64,000 nt of DNA from the NCBI GenBank assembly GCA_029582165.1, contig CM055870.1:19322832-19386831 (forward strand), in the 5' to 3' direction. Position numbers and translations under genes: made by a program. This stretch comes from Portulaca oleracea. Lineage: Eukaryota; Streptophyta; Magnoliopsida; Caryophyllales; Portulacaceae. Shown here in pieces: positions 33,270 through 45,383 of this stretch; position 1 is the stretch's first letter; each line of letters starts with the position of its first letter. Below the pieces are notes generated by a model. The model was not told the DNA's origin. It saw only the letters and a list, made by a program, of their open reading frames with translations, and did not search any database.

Positions 33270-36200
33270 GAACTTTGTTTTTTCCATCATTGGGTCTCTG
33301 TTGTCAATTTGCTTAATCTAGGCCAAGAAAAGAATCACTGTCTCTTGGTTTCCAGCATTTTTTCAATCTTTCATTGTCTTTCTGCTAGTTTTCAAGATTT
33401 TTAAGGCAACATACATCTTGACCACAAATGGTGGTTGTTCCTACTGTTTGGAGCAGCATGATGTGCTTTCGGTTGCTGTATTGAAAATAAATTACTGGTA
33501 CTTCGTATAGGAAAGTTATGATGACAGCGAAACATTGATTGGAGCTTCATGGATCACATAAAAGTTAACTTTCCTCACATATGATGCATATATGTCATAT
33601 CTAGTGGGGTAGCTGCCCTAGCGATGATGTATAGTTGTTTATGAGGAATCAACGATGCAGCATAACTGCATTCCAAAGTGTGCTGGTTCAAAGAGGACAT
33701 CAGACAGGAAGTATCAGGTGAGATTAGGGCCAACATTCTGAATTTGAGTTTAGGGGTTTTTTTTTATCAAGAATCCCTTCGTGTATCTTCGCGCAATTGT
33801 CACAGTTATGTTGTTTTCCACTTTATTTTGGTCATAAGCTTATATTAGACTCAGTTTGTGATATGTGTTTCATGTTCCCAGATGATTGAAGAAAGCTTGG
33901 TCGCATCTTTGAAATAGATCGTATGCATAGATCAGATGCTCTGGCCTCTTATGTTGTCACTTTGTTATTTGTTGATAGTTTATATCGTCTTTGGATAAGT
34001 TACTCTCGCGAAATATTGTAATTTAGCTTCATAAGGAATTTCTTTCACAGAGAACCAGAATGCAGTTATGTCTAATATTGATTACTATAATGGCAAGGAA
34101 TCTTCATTATAGTTGAACTGTAAATAGTGTGTCCCAATTTGAATCCCTTATGGGCTTACTATGATATTGTTTTGTGTTTGTTGCTATTATTTGCGCATAT
34201 TTAGATGCATAATAATACTATTATCATGGTATACTAAAGAAAAGCATCACAAGGGAAAAGCAGATTCAAAGAACCAAATTTGCTTTCTCTGATGAGAAAA
34301 GTTCAAAGGATAGCAGGATATGCTTTTTGTTGTGGAAAAATGCTAATGGATGTTCCCCTTCTCTCCAAGATCTCTTTGTCTTTGTGAGTGTGTGCCCACA
34401 TGACAAAAATGGATATTCTTGAACTTGTTGCTTGCTTGTTGGTCCCGAATTGTTACCCACGTCCCACAGGTACAGAGAACAATATCAGAATATAAGTTTT
34501 CTTGCACTTTTGGTTTCCTTTTTTTTGATACTTTTGCCATTGAATTCAAAAACATCCAAAGAGAAACCCTTCTTAATACTATTCATATATTTCTTTATAG
34601 TTTGATTTCAATTTATTTGAGTAGATTAGATACTGCTCCTCAAAGAGAATTGGTGGAATAGTCACATTAGAACATAATCCGAGCATATGTAAGATTTGAC
34701 AAGTATAAGATTACATGTTACCCCCTTCTGTGCTGTTATGATTGTTTAAATACTTTCTCGTCAAAAATCCTACCACACATATATATTGTACTTTTATGAT
34801 GGATGATTCTGGGTTTGCTAACAACATATCATTAGTTGGTGTATGTCCTTTTATTTTTATTTGTATGTGTGTGTGGGTGTGTGCTTGTCAAGGGAAAACA
34901 ATAAAAATTGGTGTACATAAAATGACATGAAATATCATCACCTGATTGCTTCCACTGACAAACCCAAATTACTTGTGTATTCTCCTGTTGTGTTTAAAAG
35001 ACTGAGCAGAAAAGATACTCGAAGTAATCCATATGTCATAATCATGGAAAATTTGCTTCAGGATGAAATGACCCTGAAAAGCTTGCTTGCCATGGGCCCA
35101 TACAATCTAATATTATCTTTGAGTCTATTCTGAATATATATGTTGAAAACATTATCAATTTCCCAATTAAAGTTAAAAATGAATGATAAGATAATATTCC
35201 TTAGTTTCACTTCTGCAGTCTTATTCAATATATGCAACCCCAAGTTTCCAAGAGTCAATCAGTACATCATATGACTTGTTTAAATGGTTAAGAGAAAGTT
35301 GTAGCATATGCTAGAGGACAATTCCAATTGAGATTTCTATTTGTTAGTTTTCTCTTTGAAATTCTCAAGTTTCAACCCATACTGATGGGTTGTTGTCTCA
35401 TTTCTCCTTTTCCAACTTTCTAAGATGTAGATGCCTTTTAAATGTGAAAAAACTTTTGTTGTAACTTGTGAAATCCCTATAAAACAAGTCAACCTAATAC
35501 TTATTTATGAATAAATTAACCCTGTGAAAGGTTTATTATTAGTATTTGATAAATAATTGTCATTAGCCTGGCTAAACTGATCCACACTGACTACATGACC
35601 TAAATGATTTGATCTATAAATCATTAGTGCCTCATCCTAAGCAAATATTAATAGCATTTTTTTGTGTAAGGCTATTGGATAAACAATATCGGAAACCCTC
35701 CCAAACCCATCTGCATTCAAGGGCAAAGTACTCCAAATACAAATTAGACTATAAATGTGGATTAAGCTGCAATATAATTTACGTTGCAAACTAAGCGATC
35801 TAGGAGGGATTCTCAGTAAGTGATAACTATTGCATGGTTGTTGAAGCAGAAGCGCATTCCTTGGATATTCCATCAGCTTGTTTGAGCCATTATGGAGTGA
35901 CAAACCTGCAACCATTCTTAGTGACCCAGTGGCCATGTACAGTCCAATAGAAGTTTTGATTTGCAATTATGGGATTGGTTACTGGATAATATAGTCCCTT
36001 GAAATCCAAGCCAGATAGCATATCATCTCGGACTATTCCAGTGGAGTAACCCATGTCATGGTTTTGCTCGTAGATGTCCAAATCCATACTTATTCAGTAA
36101 CTTATCCTTTTCCCTAGCTCAATGAGCTGAGATTTTAGATACCCTGTTCAATAACTATATAATCATGGACTACAGAAACCTAAGCATACCAGACCCATTC

Positions 36201-36830
36201 ACATGATTCAACAACTACTTCTGATTAGACTTCTTATACGTGTTTATGTTGGAGTTCAGTTTAGTGTTCATATAATTTTAGCTTTTCACAATGTCTAACT
36301 AGCAGGTCTTAAATGTATGAAGCCAACTGAAGTCTGGTTGCTAATGCCTCAAAAGTCAACACTCTACTGCCTATGTTCATATTTATTTTGTTAATAAGTG
36401 TTGCATTTCACCATAATTTTCATATTCCGACCTTTGTATAAGAAACTTTTCGTATCACTGACAAACTATTTATTCTTCATGCATCGCCCCCCTCCCAAAA
36501 AACAAGAACACACACAACAACATATTATTATCCCATCTAGGTTAATTATAAGTTGAAGTCTCTATGAAGTCTTACCTTTCTATACTGTCAATTAACAATG
36601 AGAGTCTCCTCATCTCAGCCTAGTGATTCAATGAAACCAGGGCAAAAGGTATCAATTCTGAAATGGGTTATGGAATCCATTTAATTACCTTGTATAAGCC
36701 TCCTTTTGATATTTTGGTATCCATCTAGGATGGTCCCTATCCTCTCTTTGAATGGATATAACCTGAATATTGTTAAGTGCAACAAAATTGAGACAAAGAG
36801 AGATAATGGTTTTCTGAATCGTCATAGTAG
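33270..36830. other. Left copy of the segmental duplication, downstream of A1
   Basis: No gene recognised. Collinear with 49562-51990: for example AACTTTGTTTTTTCCATCAT and TCTTTCTGCTAGTTTTCA (33400s versus 49670s), GATGAGAAAAGTTCAAAGGA (34291 versus 50011), TTGTAGCATATGCTAGAGGA (35299 versus 50437) and GGTATCCATCTAGG near 36716. Alignable stretches are separated by small insertions and deletions. One P1BS-type GCATATGC lies at 35304-35311, which may be chance. Confidence 0.65.
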
Positions 36831-36833
36831 TTA

Positions 36834-36931
36834 GTGAATTGCAGGGCAATTCTCCTTTGGCATGAAAAGGCAGTATGCCTATGCATGGTGTGCATGTGAC
36901 ATGCCAAGGAAGAATTACACTATTATTCACC
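36834..36931 (-). ncRNA. MIR399: MIR399 hairpin B3
   Basis: On the - strand the 3' arm (36862-36842) reads TGCCAAAGGAGA followed by ATTGCCCTG, the standard miR399 sequence of many eudicots. The 5' arm (from + 36900-36918, CATGCCAAGGAAGAATTAC) contains two changes that make bulges opposite the core. GTGAAT/ATTCAC closes the base. Upstream, TATATAAATAC (37003-36993) and P1BS GCATATGC (37056-37049) stand at the positions shared by all class B copies. A copia LTR begins at 37197, about 140 bp beyond the P1BS. This is the best-preserved class B locus. Confidence 0.85.
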
Positions 36932-36992
36932 AACCCTTTACCTCATATTTGTTCTAAGCCTGCTTGCTCAAAGAAAGCATAAACTTAGACTT

Positions 36993-37056
36993 GTATTTAT
37001 ATACTATTGAGCTTACACTTCTATAATGAGATACTCTTGGAACTAGTGGCATATGC
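36993..37056 (-). promoter_or_regulatory. B3 promoter: TATA box and P1BS
   Basis: TATATAAATAC at 37003-36993 and GCATATGC at 37056-37049 on the - strand. GCATATGC fits GNATATNC, the site bound by PHR1-type MYB factors under phosphate starvation. Spacing to the hairpin (about 62 and 118 bp) agrees with the other class B loci. Confidence 0.65.
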
Positions 37057-37196
37057 TAAGGAGCCTGGAATAATAAGAATGCGTATGTTGCTTTTTTGAG
37101 ATCTGCAGTCAAGCTTTGGCACTAGAGAATAAGAACCAGAAGTACCACACAATAGGTTTATTCCTTGCTAGCTTTGCCCAAGGTTGTGGTAGCTAA

Positions 37197-37640
37197 TGTT
37201 AGGTGTGTGGAGACCAAGTTAGTTGGTAGGTGATTCAACAACACTACTCATCTAGAGGGAGTAAGTGGGTAGGTGTTCAACACTAGCAAGATAGTGTTAA
37301 GTGTGTGGAAACCAACCAAGTGGGTAGGTGTGACTCACAACCAAGTTAGTGGGTAGGTGAAGCAATTTATGGATGCTCTATAAATTGATTGTTTGTAAGC
37401 AAATTTGAAATAAGAGTGAAGTGTGTAAGGCACTTGTGAAGAGCAAGCAAGAGTGAGTCCTTCACCAAAAATACAACCATTGTAAATTGTAATCCTCATA
37501 TTAGTAGTGCATCGATTCCGTGGTTTTTTTCCCCCTTTAGGTTTTTTCCACGTTAAACCTCTGGTGTCAAATTTCTTATTTCTTTTCCGCTCTTATCTTA
37601 CATTGTTTTCGGTTTGCTTGAGTGCTCTTCGATCCTAACA
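37197..37640 (+). repeat. LTR of a second copia element
   Basis: 444 bp, TGTTAGGTGTGTGG to GATCCTAACA, so its ends TGTTAG/CTAACA are inverted. It holds repeated AGTGGGTAGGTG words (37260-37355). The primer site at 37643-37654, TGGTATGAGAGC, has one change from the initiator tRNA-Met type. No second LTR is found, so the element is truncated. Confidence 0.8.
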
Positions 37641-37690
37641 ACTGGTATGAGAGCTTTCAGGGCTGGTGAAAGAGAACTAGCTTCAAAACA

Positions 37691-38350
37691 ATGGCAGGAG
37701 ATAAGTATGAAATAAAGAAGTTTGATGGATCCGACTTCATCTACTAGAAGCTGTAGATTGAAGATTTGCTGCACGCAAAGTTGCTGCATGTTCCATTGCT
37801 GGACAAGCCAGATGAGATGAAGCAGGCTGAATACGATCTGCTAGATCGACAAGCGATGTCCCTAATCAGGATGTCATTGGCTCAGAACGTCATGTTTAAC
37901 GTCATGGAGAAAAAGAAAACGAAGGAATTGCTGAAAGCACTGGAGAATATGTATGAGAAGCCTAGTGCAGAAAATCAGGTATATTTGTTCACTAAATTAA
38001 CCAGCTGTAAGGTGGCTGAAGGTGGAGATGTGGCTGATCATATTAATGAGATTACTAAAATTTTATCACAACTTGATTCAGTGAAGATGGTTTTTGCTGA
38101 GAATGTTAGAGCTTGCGTATTATTGTCTTCTATGCCTGAGTCTTGGAGAACCCTTGTAACTGCTGTTAGTAATGCTAAGGATACTGATGAGTTGAAATTT
38201 GATGAGGTCAGGTCTGCACTGCTTAATGAGGGTCTTCGTAGGAAGAATTCTGGTGAGGAATATATCTTCGGGAATTGCATTAAGTGTCAGGGGTAGGAAC
38301 AACAATGGGAATTCGAATAATTCCAGGGGAGGCAAGCCTAGGGACATGAG
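37691..38350 (+). pseudogene. gag: Copia Gag fragment
   Basis: ATG at 37691 starts MAGDKYEIKKFDGSDFIY, then two stop codons (37744 and 37753) interrupt. From 37766 the frame is open to 38296 with the UBN2-type domain: DEMKQAEYDLLDRQAMSLIR, ALENMYEKPSAENQVYLFTK, LSSMPESWRTLVTAVSNA. A frameshift near 38290 moves the tail (RGRNNNGNSNNSRGGKPRDM) into another frame. At about 38355 it is cut off by the Helitron-like repeat, before the zinc knuckle and all of pol. Confidence 0.8.
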
Positions 38351-38356
38351 TCAAGT

Positions 38357-38978
38357 TGTGTGTATAGATCGATTTGATAATGGCGTATAGGGTGCAATGG
38401 ATTTTGCACTTTCATTTGCGAAAATGGTCTATGAATACATTAATATCCTCTGCTTCTTTTTCATGAAATAGTAAGCAGCGAACGATTTCTAAATCATGGG
38501 TTAATAATTGAAATTTGCCTCACTAAATTGCAAAATTTTACAAAATTTAGGGGCGACACTGTTACATTCGACCTCTTCATTCCCGTCCAGGCAGGATTTC
38601 GGGACAAGACATTTCTATGCGTCTTACCCTTCACCAAATTGGTATTTCTGATGGTTTTGACACTATTTTTTAAATAGTAAATATTAATTATCAATTATAA
38701 AAATACCCTAATCGCATCAACTCCTTCAATTAAGATTATTTTAAGCTTTTTTTTTGAAATAGTTTTAATATATATAATATTGTTGTAATATATATATATA
38801 TAATATTTTTAATGACAGGGTAAAATACTTTCTCAAGACTCATATCATTCAAAATGGTTTCTTATTTACTTGGATTGAGGATACTTAGTGATATATCTTT
38901 TTAAAAACAAAAGAACATATTTATTTTTTTATTAAACTATTTAAATATCCCGTGCATCGCACGGGTTAAAGATTAGTA
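38357..38978 (+). mobile_element. Helitron-like repeat, copy 1
   Basis: Shares about 400 bp with 41569-42037, starting at TGTGTATAGATCGATTTG in both. Near the right end, CCCGTGCATCGCACGGG (38949-38965) is a 7-bp-stem hairpin, then TTAAAGATTAGT. A GC-rich hairpin about ten bases before CTRRT is the known 3' signature of Helitrons; here the terminal CTAG has become TTAG. It truncates the copia gag. The 5' end does not show an obvious TC start, so the exact left boundary is uncertain. Confidence 0.5.
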
Positions 38979-41568
38979 ATATTATAAAAGTAGTATATTT
39001 GATTTTTAAAATCCTGCACAGAGAGTGAATTTAGGTGAAATAGACCAATCAGGATTTAGAAAATTGAAATTGATAAAATTTATTCCCGCCCAACAATTTA
39101 TTTAGTTTCTCGGATAATTAAGCAGTTAATAAGTAATTAGTGGGTATAATTATCCCTAGAAATCAGTAACCACCTTAATCCCTTCCTCCCCAAATCACGG
39201 GTTGGTTAACTGACCCTCCCCCTCAAATTTACTCTTTATACTAATTTTGATTTCACTTTCCGAACGCTCGCCTCCCCTTATCTCTCTCTGTCTCCTCTCA
39301 TTCCCCCCACCCTCTCTCTCTGTGCATGTCTCACCTCTTTCCAGACTCGCCGGAAGATCTGATCGAAAGTTGCCATGTTGATATTCAACCATCTGGGCGG
39401 AATAGTAAAAACATTTAATTTGTTGCCTAGGTAAGTTAATCGAAACCCTCTTTTCGATTTTGGTGATTGAAAAGTAAAAACATTTGTTGTTGAATTTAAT
39501 TTTGTTGAATTCTGGGTTCTCGATATAATTTTAATATGGGTTGAGTAATGGGCTAGATGTGGCGGTCGTTGGTGGGTACCGACGGCAGTGGGTGATGTTT
39601 ACGCGCTGCCATATGTGGCTTAGACTTAGGGTAAGTCGTCTTCCATTGATTTATATATATGTATTTGTTTTGCCTTCGTCCTGTTTCTTCTCTCAATTTA
39701 CGTTTCTGTAATGGATTTGATTGGCAAATTCAAGTTTGATTGTTTCAGTGATTATGCCCACTAAGTGTTTGATAATATTCGTCACTGAGTTGTTGCTAGG
39801 CAATGAAACTAAAATAAATGTTTAAAAGGGGAAGACTGTTCGGAGACTAAGCACCGAAATGGAATTGAGATAGGAATCCTTTCTGGGTACTTTTGCATGC
39901 CTGTACTTGAATAGACAATAGTTTCTATCTTGATCTTTGACTTGCATGTGCTCTACTGCCTAAGTGTAGTTTCGTTGTGATGTGGCAGAACTTGCAGGTG
40001 CCTCCTATAAACTTTAGTGTTCTAAAGCACTTTTTTGATGAATAAATTGCGGGCTTTCAACTATAAAAAAAAATGGTACTAGGATATGCAGTATTTTAGT
40101 TTCATTGCAGTGTAGGAATATGCAACAATGTTCACTAGAACAGAGAGCTTTGTTGTTTACTAAATTAATCAAATGAGTTAAAGGTCCATACTGGATTAAT
40201 TTTGTAATAACTGGTGTTTTTCATAAGGTTGGGACAAAGGAGAGATAGAGCACTATAGAAGTCTATAGTACTTGAGGGAAAATCCTCAATTATGTGATTA
40301 AATTGACTAGGTGCCTACATTTCATGCTATTTTTATAACTAGATTCTCTTGTGCTTTTCCTTGGAGGTACAAAGGTGAAGAAGAAGGGGAGAAGACTAGT
40401 GTTCTGATTTGATTGCCTGGAATCCTCTCTTGCACTGGCTTGAACAATTAAGATGAGAAAAGAGATTAGTAAGATTTGATTGCCTGGTATGTTTCTCTTT
40501 TTCATTGTTGTTTTTTTTTTACTTATGATTTCTGCATCCTATGTAATTATTTATTTGTTCTTAGTGTTCTTCTTTATAAGTTGAATTGCATTACAACTTA
40601 CTTGAGAAGGCATTGTACTTTGGTGCCATTATCATATTATATGGTCCTTGCCACTAAATTTTGCAATTGAGATACCAATTCCAATACCCAAAATTTAAAA
40701 TTGTTCGCTGTTTTCTTTGGAAAGAAGCGGAGGATTTTGGGGCAGGTGAAGATGGATTATATCTATTATATTTTGCTCTTGCCTGTCTCCTAGCCGACGA
40801 CATTCAACTATTATAGTTGATGCTTTGGTTTAGTTGGTCTTTCGAAGCTTGGATGCAAGTGTGTTACAATAGGTATACCTCTATTCTTATACTCTTACTT
40901 TCTATCCCACAATCTCTTTGATTTAGATACTCTTACCTTGGTGAGTCCCTTATTTGTATCCTTAAGTGATTGTTGAGCTAAGGTAACCCATTAATGATAA
41001 GGTCTTCCTTTGCTTCTTTTCCCCTTCAAAGTCTTATAACTAGATATATAGAACTAACAGTAGATGCTATCAATTTCAGGGCAACTTTGTTCCTAAAAAT
41101 CAATGTTTTCCTTTGGAAATCAAAGCACTTGCTGTTTTCATAGCAAAGGGCTTAACATTCAAATTTATTTGGGTACTAGGTAATTTTGATATTCCAAAAC
41201 CGAATTATTTGTTAGGTAAAATTTTTAATTGTATAATTGTATTTTTGATGCATAATATCTTTGCACAGGCACTGCACGTACAGCAAGACAACGCCTATCT
41301 CTCATTCTCAAATTCCATTCAGTCTTTAGGGTTGGGTTGATTGATTGATATTTTTTACACTAATTTGTGGGGTTTAAACTTTAATGTGATGCATGTTATA
41401 GAATATGTTGGTGACCCATACAAAGGTATATCTGTATAAGAGTGGTATGCTGTTTTGCCCTCGCACCTAAATCCTGATTCTTTTCTTTTGACTTAGTTTA
41501 TATTTTTGTGGAATTAAGAGGAATGATTTTTACTAACATACTACATCTAGGAATTCATTCAAGCGTCA
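38979..41568. other. DNA between Helitron-like ends, with a possible captured first exon
   Basis: Right after the first 3' hairpin comes ATATTATAAAAGTAGTATAT, similar to the sequence after the second hairpin (42038), so two elements may lie head to tail. At 39235-39330 there is a CT-rich leader. ATG at 39375 opens MLIFNHLGGIVKTFNLLP and runs into a donor CTAG|GTAAGT at 39430/39431. A second donor-like GGGTAAGTC lies at about 39630. This looks like the 5' end of a host gene carried by a Helitron. The remainder to 41568 is AT-rich and shows no recognisable coding exon. Confidence 0.35.
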
Positions 41569-42037
41569 TGTGTATAGATCGATTTGATAATGGCGTATAG
41601 GGTGCAATGGATTTTGCTCTTTTATTTGCGAAAATGGTCTATCAATACATTAATATCCTCTGCTTCTTTTTCATGAAATAGTAAGCAATGAACAATTTCT
41701 AAATCATGGGTTAATAATTGAAATTTTCCTCTCACTAAATTGCAAAATTTTGCAAAATTTAGGGGCGACACTGTTACATTCGACCTCTTCACATCAACTC
41801 CTTCAATTAAGATTATTTTAAGCTTTTTTTTTTTGAAATAGTTTTAATATATATAATATAGTTTTAATGACAGGGTAAAATACTTTCTCAAGACTCATAT
41901 CATTCAAAACGGTTTCTTTTTTACTTGGATTGAGGATACTTAGTGATATATCTTTTTAAAAACAAAAGAACATATTTATTTATTTATTTATTAAACTATT
42001 TAAATATCCCGTGCATCGCATGGGTTAAAGACTAGTA
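41569..42037 (+). mobile_element. Helitron-like repeat, copy 2
   Basis: Direct repeat of copy 1 with an internal deletion: it lacks a segment of about 150 bp found at 38581-38730. It ends with CCCGTGCATCGCATGGG (42008-42024, one stem mismatch), then TTAAAGACTAGT, which keeps the CTAGT terminus of Helitrons. Confidence 0.55.
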
Positions 42038-42059
42038 CTATTATAAAAGTATAATATGA

Positions 42060-42165
42060 CGATTGTTAATAACATATTATATAATAAATTATCAATCAAT
42101 GATATTGGAGACTTTGAAAATTAAAATTAGGACAATTAATATGGAACGGATGAAGTATATATTTC
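42060..42165. mobile_element. Fragment of a short MITE (Stowaway-like end)
   Basis: GGACAATTAATATGGAACGG followed by ATGAAGTA (42132-42159) is the reverse complement of the end seen at 63119-63145 (TTCCTCCGTTCCATATTAAT). Each site holds only one half of the element, and neither has both ends. Confidence 0.4.
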
Positions 42166-42299
42166 ATCCATCTTTTCAACAAACCGAAAAATAACACACT
42201 AACACTTGCATATCTTGAAAATTGAAAAGTAGAAAGTATGAAAGCATGTTTTCAGTTTTTCAAAAAGAAAAATATCAACGCCCCATTTACATATTTTGA

Positions 42300-42510
42300 G
42301 GAGAGCCTTGGGAGGTGGGCCTTGAGCAGTGAGTCTTGGGGAAATCACGCTGGAATTGCAAGGCAATTATGCTGTGGACAGAGAGGCCCCGTAAACAAGA
42401 TTTAGTTGGGCTGGGGGCCCCTAAAACTAAAGCTATTTTTACAAAAAAATCATGGGCCCTGGGCGGTGGCCCCTTGGGCCTACCCTCAGGGTCGGGCCTG
42501 TGTGCCAAGT
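42300..42510. repeat. GGGCC-rich repeat inserted upstream of A2
   Basis: A GC-rich stretch with GGGCTGGGGGCCCCTAAAAC, CATGGGCCCTGGGCGGTGGC and TACCCTCAGGGTCGGGCCTG sits where the A2 promoter should be. It is unlike the surrounding AT-rich DNA and resembles common plant GGGCC-type short repeats; ends and TSD are not visible. At 42352-42378, GGAATTGCAAGGCAATTATG recalls the class B arm and may be a relic. Confidence 0.35.
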
Positions 42511-42515
42511 TAAAG

Positions 42516-42636
42516 TGCATCGGTGCATTACAGGGCAAATACTATTTTGGCAGTTGACCACTCTTCTTTTAGTCCTGAAATGCGGACAAAGTAAGTTTAC
42601 TGCCAAAGGAGATTTGCCCCGCAATGTCACCATGCA
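42516..42636 (+). ncRNA. MIR399: MIR399 hairpin A2
   Basis: The 3' arm at 42601-42621 reads TGCCAAAGGAGA followed by TTTGCCCCG, a standard miR399 sequence. The 5' arm CAGGGCAAATACTATTTTGG (42531-42550) gives the star strand. The base is closed by TGCAT/ATGCA, with GGTG/CACC inside. The hairpin is well preserved, but the usual TATA box and P1BS sites are absent within about 300 bp upstream, because a GGGCC-rich repeat occupies the place. It may be silent or use a new promoter. Confidence 0.8.
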
Positions 42637-43841
42637 ATCAACTTGTTTGACCAGTTGAAGGTGCAGGCTTGTTTATGCATGCAAACTATGACATCTTTAA
42701 CTAATTCTTTTATGAGCTGTAGTACATCCAAATGTTTCCTTTTACTCTTATCATTCCATTTATTATGCTAATTTGCTTCATCAATAACAGTGATGAGCAT
42801 TATTATCTTGTAGTGTTTTCACCTATTTTCAGTCTTTTTAGGACTAACCAACCCCCCCCCCCCCCCGGCCCCTCTTTTTGTCTTGTCCCTGGCAGTCTAT
42901 GTGGTAGTTTTCATGATCCACTGTTGTGGCCTGGTTACCATCTCTCTTTGATTTATGTCTATTCTTTGTCCAGGAATTTGTGCGGAGATTAGGAGCTTAA
43001 ATGCTCGCATTGATCAAAGAAAAATGCCAAGGATTAGTGCATGTAAACTATAATGTTCGAATCTAGTGTCTGAAACATAGCAAAGAGATGAATGATAGAC
43101 GATGGGTAGCTATGCCATCAATTTGGTTTGACACTTTGACATTTGAATGCTTCTTTGAGGAAAGAGAAACATGGAACGTACCATGGTTTACTGCATGTGT
43201 GCTATAATATATTGGTCACCCCTATCCGAAGGTCTAGATCCGCCATTGCTCAAAGGGCTCTTCTTCCTACTGTTCTAGAACATTGTCTTGCGCAGTGCAG
43301 CTCAAGATCTTGAAGTAGAACTCGCATAGTCCAGTGCAGTTTGCTCCTCTGAGCTGTCCTCGAAATGCAATTACCCTTGCGCTCTAATGATATGTATATC
43401 TAGTCCACTGCAACTTCTCATCAGTTTTAAATCTAGCAGATAAGGTCACTCATATCTATATATATAACCTGTGGAATCTACAAGAGCCTTCAGAGTTGTG
43501 AGCTCTTTCCTTCTGATCTAACTTTAGAAATGAATTACTGAATATACACAAATATGAATATACCTTGGCAAATAGATTCCTACTGTTGCATGTCAATGCT
43601 TGATATAAGGAAGTATGCATTGCATGTCAATGCTTGAGAAGCTCTTGAATGAGCAAATTCAGTCTTTCACACTTGGCTTTAGATCGTTTGGACTTGAAAC
43701 TTCTGCCTGGTTCCACCGACAAAGTTACTCCCAAGACTTTAATTTTCCTTAAGTCTAAAAGCAGAGTAATTGCAATAGACATCCCATACTCATTACTAAA
43801 TCTGAACAACATGAGTCTCCCCCCCCCCCCCAAACCTTTAA

Positions 43842-43893
<52 letters not shown>

Positions 43894-45300
43894 GACCTCC
43901 AACCTTGGGCGGCACATCTTGAGTAAGGATACTATAATGATTAATGATACTTTGAGAGAGTTACACTCGGTGTGAAATATCTGCCTTAAAACAGAAATGC
44001 AAACTGTTTTGGCATCTTACATTCATGTGCAGGAACAAAATATGTAGGTAGATGGCTTCTATACACACAGTTAGCTCCACCTGCATGTATCTCATGAAAG
44101 AAATTCTAGGATAAGTCATCTTCAGCTGCTTAACAGAAAGCTGCATCTAAATGGCTTCTTAGCCTTCACTAGAATAGCATAAGATCATCCTAAATTTGGT
44201 ATTTGAGAATGATATACACGCAAGTAGTTGTGATGAATTTGCATTCCTTCAAACAATAAATAGCATACAATTAGACTTTTTTGGTCCCAGGCAATGGAAG
44301 TGGCAAAACGTGTGAAATTAGCTTAACACGTAAGATTTCAAGTATTGTAGTTCAATGCTTGTGGAAAGGAAAAGAAAAGCACTTTTGCCGCTCCAATAGT
44401 TAACTGTGATTTAGATGCACTATTTTCTACTGGCTTCATGGAAGGAATGCCAAGGACAATGCAAGAGTCCAACACAGAGACAAAATGATGCACAACAAAA
44501 GTGCTCAAAGTAATTCCCTAAATTGTGGTGACTGTATTTTTGATCCCACGTTTTTAAAGATCTACAGCTAATGACTATTAAAAAGCCACTCTGAATGAGC
44601 TGGTTCAGTCTGTGAACCAGCCAATGCACCATTTGGACTTGAAAGTTATGCCAAGTTCCTAAACAAAATTACTCTCAAATCTTGAACCTCCTTTTAATCA
44701 ACAAGCAGTGTAGCTATGGTGTTGACTCATCTTTCAACATCCATCAATGAAACTGGAATGCGTGATTTTTATTCCCAATTTTCAGCGGCCACTGACACAT
44801 ATCGAAAAGAATCACTGTGATGATACTTCAACACAAAATCATACACTTGACTAAAAATTATTACCACATTGAAGTGTAATCTCTGTGACTTGTTGCATTC
44901 ATGTGCAGGCTCAAACATATAGCTGGCCGGGAAGTGTCCACACTCACAGTTAACGCGCAGCTCCCAGTACCTCATGAGAGAAGTTGCAGGGTAATTGGCC
45001 TTCACCTTATTGACCTTATTGACCTTCACCTTATTGACCTTATTCCTATGCTAGCTGCTTCATAAAACAATGCCTTTAAATGGCTTCTTAACCTTCTCCT
45101 GAACATTTATTCGTTTCTCTAGATTGAACATTATATTTTTTCTCTGTGAAAATATTGTTCAAATCGGACTGTTTCAAGAGAATACAAAAAAGAATGGAAT
45201 TCTGCATATAGGTTTAAGGGAATAATATCAGACATACCAGACTACGTCACGCTGTAAATAGTTATGGAATTAGCTGAGATGACATTATTGTAGAGGTGAT
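42637..45300. other. Third MIR399 unit flank, with internal tandem duplication
   Basis: No gene. A block at 43620-43815 (ATTCAGTCTTTCACACTTGG ... GACTTGAAACTTCTGCC) is repeated diverged at 44590-44760, so a segment of roughly 1 kb is tandemly duplicated. Bases 43950-44170 match 26640-26900. Poly-C runs lie at 42852-42866 and 43819-43831, and an (AAT)n microsatellite at about 43843-43891. Frames rich in Tyr across it are artefacts. Confidence 0.5.
43843..43891. repeat. (AAT)n microsatellite
   Basis: About 16 uninterrupted AAT units directly after a poly-C run and CAAACCTTTAA. A typical plant microsatellite, likely polymorphic. Confidence 0.95.
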
Positions 45301-45383
45301 GATTTGTAGAGCAGTCCTCTATAAGCATGCAGTAGGTGTAAATGGCATAGTCTACATGCGAAAGGAAAACCAATGTTATTCAC
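45301..45383 (-). pseudogene. Relic MIR399-like hairpin B6
   Basis: The arm TAGAGCAGTCCTCTATAAGC (+ strand, 45307-45326) sits where GCAGGGCAATTCTCCTTTGG stands in B3. The other arm is CATGCGAAAGGAAAACCAAT (45355-45374), followed by the class B signature GTTATTCACCAA. The core carries several substitutions in both arms, so no functional miR399 can come from it. It is recognised mainly by position and flank. Confidence 0.5.

Noticed and set aside
42352..42380. Another class B MIR399 relic just left of A2
   Set aside because: Only about 25 bases resemble one arm, with no second arm or class B flank; could be chance.
43627..43917. Frame with a run of Tyr residues
   Set aside because: Translation of the (AAT)n microsatellite.
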